The notes beneath the pieces were generated by a model, which saw nothing but the letters and a program-made list of their open reading frames with translations, had not been told where the DNA came from and searched no databases. A stretch of 7,640 nt of DNA, taken from contig VXXH01000501.1 in assembly GCA_009835515.1 (NCBI GenBank), positions 1 through 7,640 on the forward strand, written 5' to 3'. Positions 5,901 through 7,640 of this stretch are shown piece after piece (position 1 is the first letter of the stretch; each line of letters begins with the position of its first letter). This stretch comes from Candidatus Poribacteria bacterium. GTDB lineage: Bacteria; Poribacteria; WGA-4E; WGA-3G. The position numbers and the translations under genes are program-made.

Positions 5901-7640
5901 AAAGCCGCACTTGACTACGAAACGAAGAATTCCTATTCGGTGACCGTAAGAGCCTCTGATGGCATTCTCACTGACACCATTAGGGTTACCATCGCCATCA
6001 CTGACGTAGATGAGGGCAGCGCACCTGCTTTTGCGGGAAATCGCACGACGCGTTTTATCAAAGAGAACACACCTGCCGGCGTAAACATTGGTACTCCCGT
6101 GTCCGCCACAGACGATGACGAAGATACCTTGACCTATACACTTGGTGGCCTAAATGCGATCTCCTTTAGCATCGTTAGCACCACCGGACAGTTGAAAACC
6201 AAGGCACCCCTCGACTTTGAAAAAAAGAACGCCTACACGGTGACCGTCACTGTCTCCGATGGCGGTCGCACCGATACCATCACGGTGGCTATCACTATTA
6301 TTGACGTAGACGAAACGCCGCCGACTGTAGAGGTGTCTCCTCGCCCCGCTCAGGGAGAGAGCGTCATCAGTATCAGTGAGATTATGTTTGGTTCGGAAAG
6401 ACGCTTTACGCCACCGCAGTGGATAGAACTACACAATGCGGGGCCAGACATCATCAATCTCACAGGATGGAAGCTGATAATTCAGAATGTAGACTCACCA
6501 GAATTGACCGGACCGACGACTCCGGTTGAACCGATAGTGAATGCAACAATCACCTTTGAAGACGACTTCTGGGGTGATGCGCCGAGGCTTTGGCCAAATG
6601 ATGTTGTTCTGGTAGTAACAGACGAGGATTCTGAAAATTCAAAGAATCTCACTGAAGATCAGATTTACGACCTCAGATGGAGAACGGACCTACCCGTCAG
6701 TTTGTGGGGTATAATTCTCAGCACGGAAGGCTTCCATATACAACTTATTGATGATGAAGGGAACTTGGTGGATGAGGCTGGAAATCTTGAGGGTAATGTG
6801 CAACAATGGCAACTACCCTATGGGCAAAATAGAGGTAGAACCAGAGACGAGCGCCGGACCTCAATGATTCGCCGCTATGTTGATAGCATCCCACTTGACG
6901 GCACCCAAGCAGGAGGCTGGATCTCTGCTGTGGACGCGAACTTAACAGAGGATCAACTTACCTATTATGGAGATAAAAGTGACATCAGCACCCCTGGTAT
7001 CGGGATCGTCATCAACGAAATTTCCACACAGTTCCTTGAATATGATGTTAATCAGGATGGAGTCGTGAACATCTCCGATCTGGTACTCGTTGCCGGACGC
7101 CTCGGGCAATCCGGCCCCAACGCCGCAGATGTTAATGGCGATGGTTTTGTCAACGTACAGGACTTGATACTCGTCGCGGGCGCGCTCGGGGATATACAAG
7201 CGGCACCCGCACTGCATCCGACATCCCTTGAAATGTTTACCGCTGCTGATGTTCGAGGGTGGTTGGCCCAAGCACACGGATTAACTCTCACGGATCCGAA
7301 GCTGCAAAGGGGTATCCGCTTCTTAGAACAGCTCTTGTCCGTGTTGGTTCCCAAAGAGACCCAATTGCTGCCGAACTATCCGAACCCGTTCAATCCGGAA
7401 ACGTGGATACCGTATCGGTTGGCGAAAGATGCTTTCGTCACGGTGACCATCTATGATCAAGGTGGGCGTGTCGTCCGCAGACTCGACGTTGGACACCAGA
7501 CCGCCGCAGTTTACGAAAGCCGGTCAAAAGCAATCTATTGGGACGGCAGAAATGAGGTCGGCGACAAAGTAGCCAGTGGAATTTACTTCTACACCCTCAC
7601 CGCAGGCGATTTTTCTGCCACGCGCAAAATGCTTATTCTC
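2841..7640 (+). CDS. Secreted LRR / cadherin-repeat / lamin-tail / dockerin protein with C-terminal sorting-like domain (3' partial)
   Basis: An uninterrupted frame of 1600 codons runs from ATG 2841 to the right edge. Domains by residue: signal peptide 1-32, leucine-rich repeats about 77-230, a beta-rich domain about 231-340, eight cadherin-like repeats about 343-1157, a lamin-tail-like domain about 1170-1385, dockerin loops about 1402-1452, a helical linker about 1467-1510, and a C-terminal beta domain 1511-1600 with PNPFNPETW and YWDGRN. The final visible residues, TRKMLIL, align with TRKMLIRK at the end of gene 1, so the stop should be just outside. Cadherin-like arrays and LRRs bind proteins or carbohydrates and usually need calcium; a large surface adhesin or matrix protein is inferred. 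No catalytic residues are evident. The gene lies 175 nt after gene 1 on the same strand, with its own ribosome binding site; co-transcription is possible but unproven. Confidence 0.95.
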   Translation, partial: MKPLTVNQKIAASIVAVMLLIYGIQGTVNVHAQDNAPELTPVSDRTQQVQDRIVALVPGVDSANDVTAAHLALITNLNLSDQSITALKTGDFDGLSALRSLSLAKNTLSSLPAGIFSGLSAMSSLDLGSNELSSLPANVFSGLSTMSRLNLSYNSLDSLSANTFSEMSALTGLDLGNNELSSLPANVFSGLSALNWLSLSSNQLSSLPDNLFFGLSSLNSLYLGDNTVGLSITMSLEKVGGNQFKATAPTGAPFNIVLPVTVANGSIDGGATTITIAAGSTESGLLTVIPTPGTSDAVTVNIGTLPELPTSHFGYSLAKPSATDNTLSFALGIPKPTGDPKVNHAPIFTEGSSTTRSVAENTSAGTDIGSPVSATDEDEDILTYTLSGADAASFGIISTTGQLQTHAPLDYEKKNTYAVTVTVSDGSATDAISVTIDVTDVVENNDPVFVEGSATEREIPENTPAGRNIGGPVSATDLDEADVLTYSLSGADAASFGIVSTTGQLRTRAPLDYEKKNTYSVAVHVSDGNGGTDSIGVAINVTDVEENNDPVFVEGSATEREIPENTPAGRNIGSPVTATDLDEADVLTYSLSGADAASFGIVSTTGQLRTRAPLDYEKKNTYSVAVHVSDGNGGTDSIGVAINVTDVEENNAPVFVEGSATERSIPENTPAGRNIGAPVTATDEDEEDVLTYSLSGADAASFGIVSTTGQLRTRAPLDYEQKNVYSVAVLVSDGNGGTDSIGVAINVTDVNETPTAHAPEFIEGNATERAIAENTPAGRNIGAPVTATDEDEDVLTYSLSGVDAASFGIVSTTGQLRTRAPLDYEQKNAYSVAVIVSDGTLTDSIGVAINVTDVAENRAPVFASSSTTRSIPENTPAGRNIGSPITATDADGDTLTYALDGADASSFGIVSTTGQLKTSAPLDYEEKNAYAVTVIASDGTLTDTISVAIKITDIDENTPPVFAGGSSTTRTIPENTPAGVHIGEAVSAKDADDGDTLTYTLSGTDAAAFDIDSTTGQLKTKAALDYETKNSYSVTVRASDGILTDTIRVTIAITDVDEGSAPAFAGNRTTRFIKENTPAGVNIGTPVSATDDDEDTLTYTLGGLNAISFSIVSTTGQLKTKAPLDFEKKNAYTVTVTVSDGGRTDTITVAITIIDVDETPPTVEVSPRPAQGESVISISEIMFGSERRFTPPQWIELHNAGPDIINLTGWKLIIQNVDSPELTGPTTPVEPIVNATITFEDDFWGDAPRLWPNDVVLVVTDEDSENSKNLTEDQIYDLRWRTDLPVSLWGIILSTEGFHIQLIDDEGNLVDEAGNLEGNVQQWQLPYGQNRGRTRDERRTSMIRRYVDSIPLDGTQAGGWISAVDANLTEDQLTYYGDKSDISTPGIGIVINEISTQFLEYDVNQDGVVNISDLVLVAGRLGQSGPNAADVNGDGFVNVQDLILVAGALGDIQAAPALHPTSLEMFTAADVRGWLAQAHGLTLTDPKLQRGIRFLEQLLSVLVPKETQLLPNYPNPFNPETWIPYRLAKDAFVTVTIYDQGGRVVRRLDVGHQTAAVYESRSKAIYWDGRNEVGDKVASGIYFYTLTAGDFSATRKMLIL
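3069..3530 (+). repeat. Leucine-rich repeat array, six full repeats and one partial
   Basis: Repeats of 24 residues follow the pattern L..L.L..N.LSSLP...FSGLSA, with a 72-nt period. The first (ITNLNLSDQSITAL) lacks the LP element and works as a cap-like repeat; the last (LNSLYLGDNTVGL) is truncated. A stretch of about 39 nt is identical at 3227-3265 and 3371-3409, two repeats apart. LRRs form curved solenoids used for protein binding. The segment just before (residues about 50-75, with RIVALVPGVDSANDV) is likely an N-terminal cap. Confidence 0.92.
3531..3860 (+). other. Beta-rich domain between the LRR and the cadherin array
   Basis: About 110 residues rich in Thr, Val and Gly with alternating hydrophobic residues, including SLEKVGGNQFKATAPTGAPF and GGATTITIAAGSTESG. 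It looks like an immunoglobulin-like or other beta sandwich. I recall similar segments after LRR arrays in Poribacteria proteins but cannot assign a named family from the sequence alone. Confidence 0.55.
3867..6308 (+). repeat. Eight tandem cadherin-like repeats
   Basis: Repeats start near 3867, 4170, 4479, 4788, 5109, 5412, 5712 and 6018, giving 100-107 residues each. Each has an (A/D/R/P)PxF opening, (P/A/K)ENT.AG, an acidic ATDxDxD-type loop, LTY.L.G, STTGQL.T, a LD(Y/F)E motif, SDG and a TDV.E linker. PEN, DxD, LDxE and the Asp-rich linker are the calcium-binding elements of cadherin repeats; the linker replaces the classical DxNDN with forms such as ENNDP. Repeats 2 and 3 are nearly identical and 4 and 5 are close to them; 1, 6, 7 and 8 are more diverged. 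Repeat 4 is followed by a slightly longer linker (NETPTAHAP). Confidence 0.93.
4170..4787 (+). repeat. Recent 309-nt tandem duplication (cadherin repeats 2 and 3)
   Basis: By eye 4170-4478 and 4479-4787 differ at about ten positions (about 97% identity). Within them 4263-4429 and 4572-4738 are identical over 167 nt. The unit is exactly 103 codons, so the frame is kept. This is a clear sign of recent duplication or gene conversion in the array. Confidence 0.93.
6340..6990 (+). other. Lamin-tail-like domain
   Basis: After the last cadherin repeat the sequence reads SVISISEIMFGS, then PPQWIELHNAG, then INLTGWKL, the opening pattern of lamin-tail domains (an Ig-like fold found in secreted bacterial proteins, often beside nucleases or in cell-surface proteins). 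The rest includes VLVVTDED, FHIQLIDDEGNLVDEAGN and a basic stretch RGRTRDERRTSMIRR before SDISTPG. The length, about 215 residues, is longer than a minimal lamin-tail domain. No nuclease is fused here. Confidence 0.75.
7044..7640 (+). other. C-terminal cassette of gene 2: dockerin loops, helical linker, sorting-like domain
   Basis: Calcium loops start at 7044 (DVNQDGVVNISDL) and 7128 (DVNGDGFVNVQDL). The helical linker spans 7239-7370 and the C-terminal beta domain starts at 7371. Every landmark lies exactly 4981 nt after its counterpart in gene 1, so the two cassettes align without insertion or deletion. Exact nucleotide matches include 26 nt (2405-2430 with 7386-7411) and 35 nt (2606-2640 with 7587-7621). 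The cassette is cut one or a few codons before its expected end. Confidence 0.88.

Noticed and set aside
3867..6308. CRISPR-like array
   Set aside because: The repeats are about 300 nt, in frame and coding for cadherin-like domains; there are no short repeats with unique spacers.

Overview
The window holds two large same-strand genes for secreted, multi-domain repeat proteins, both cut by the window edges, separated by a 175-nt intergenic region. Both end in the same module: two dockerin-type calcium loops, a predicted helical linker, and a C-terminal domain with a PNPFNPETW motif, a WDGRN motif and an end resembling SGVYFYTLTAGDF..TRKML. This tail, together with extracytoplasmic WD40 propellers, Big-1 domains and 24-residue leucine-rich repeats, is the style I associate with Candidatus Poribacteria (sponge-associated or planktonic marine bacteria). 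Other FCB-related lineages use similar tails, so the taxon is an inference from protein style, not a database result.

Positions 2-2665: the 3' part of gene 1 (about 887 visible codons). Order: end of a first WD40 propeller (four blades visible), two tandem Big-1 domains, a complete seven-blade WD40 propeller, dockerin, helical linker, C-terminal sorting-like domain, TAG stop. The real start lies upstream of the window.

Positions 2666-2840: intergenic. It contains a nested imperfect inverted repeat (about 2679-2778), a small GC-rich hairpin (2795-2812) and a strong ribosome binding site (2828-2835). I see no canonical T-tract terminator and no convincing promoter.

Positions 2841-7640: gene 2, 1600 codons open to the right edge. 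Order: signal peptide, about six and a half leucine-rich repeats, a beta-rich domain, eight cadherin-like repeats of about 100 residues, a lamin-tail-like domain, dockerin, helical linker, C-terminal domain. Comparison with the end of gene 1 suggests its stop codon lies one or a few codons beyond the window.

No catalytic domain is visible in either protein. They look like adhesive, ligand-binding surface or secreted proteins built by shuffling and tandem duplication of modules onto a common C-terminal cassette. The cassettes of the two genes align without a gap over 2063-2656 and 7044-7637. Several arrays show recent or stepwise duplication: a 55-nt exact repeat in the first propeller, two-blade units in the second, two-repeat units in the LRR, and a 309-nt duplication in the cadherin array with a 167-nt identical core. 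I found no RNA gene, CRISPR array, transposase or credible opposite-strand gene.
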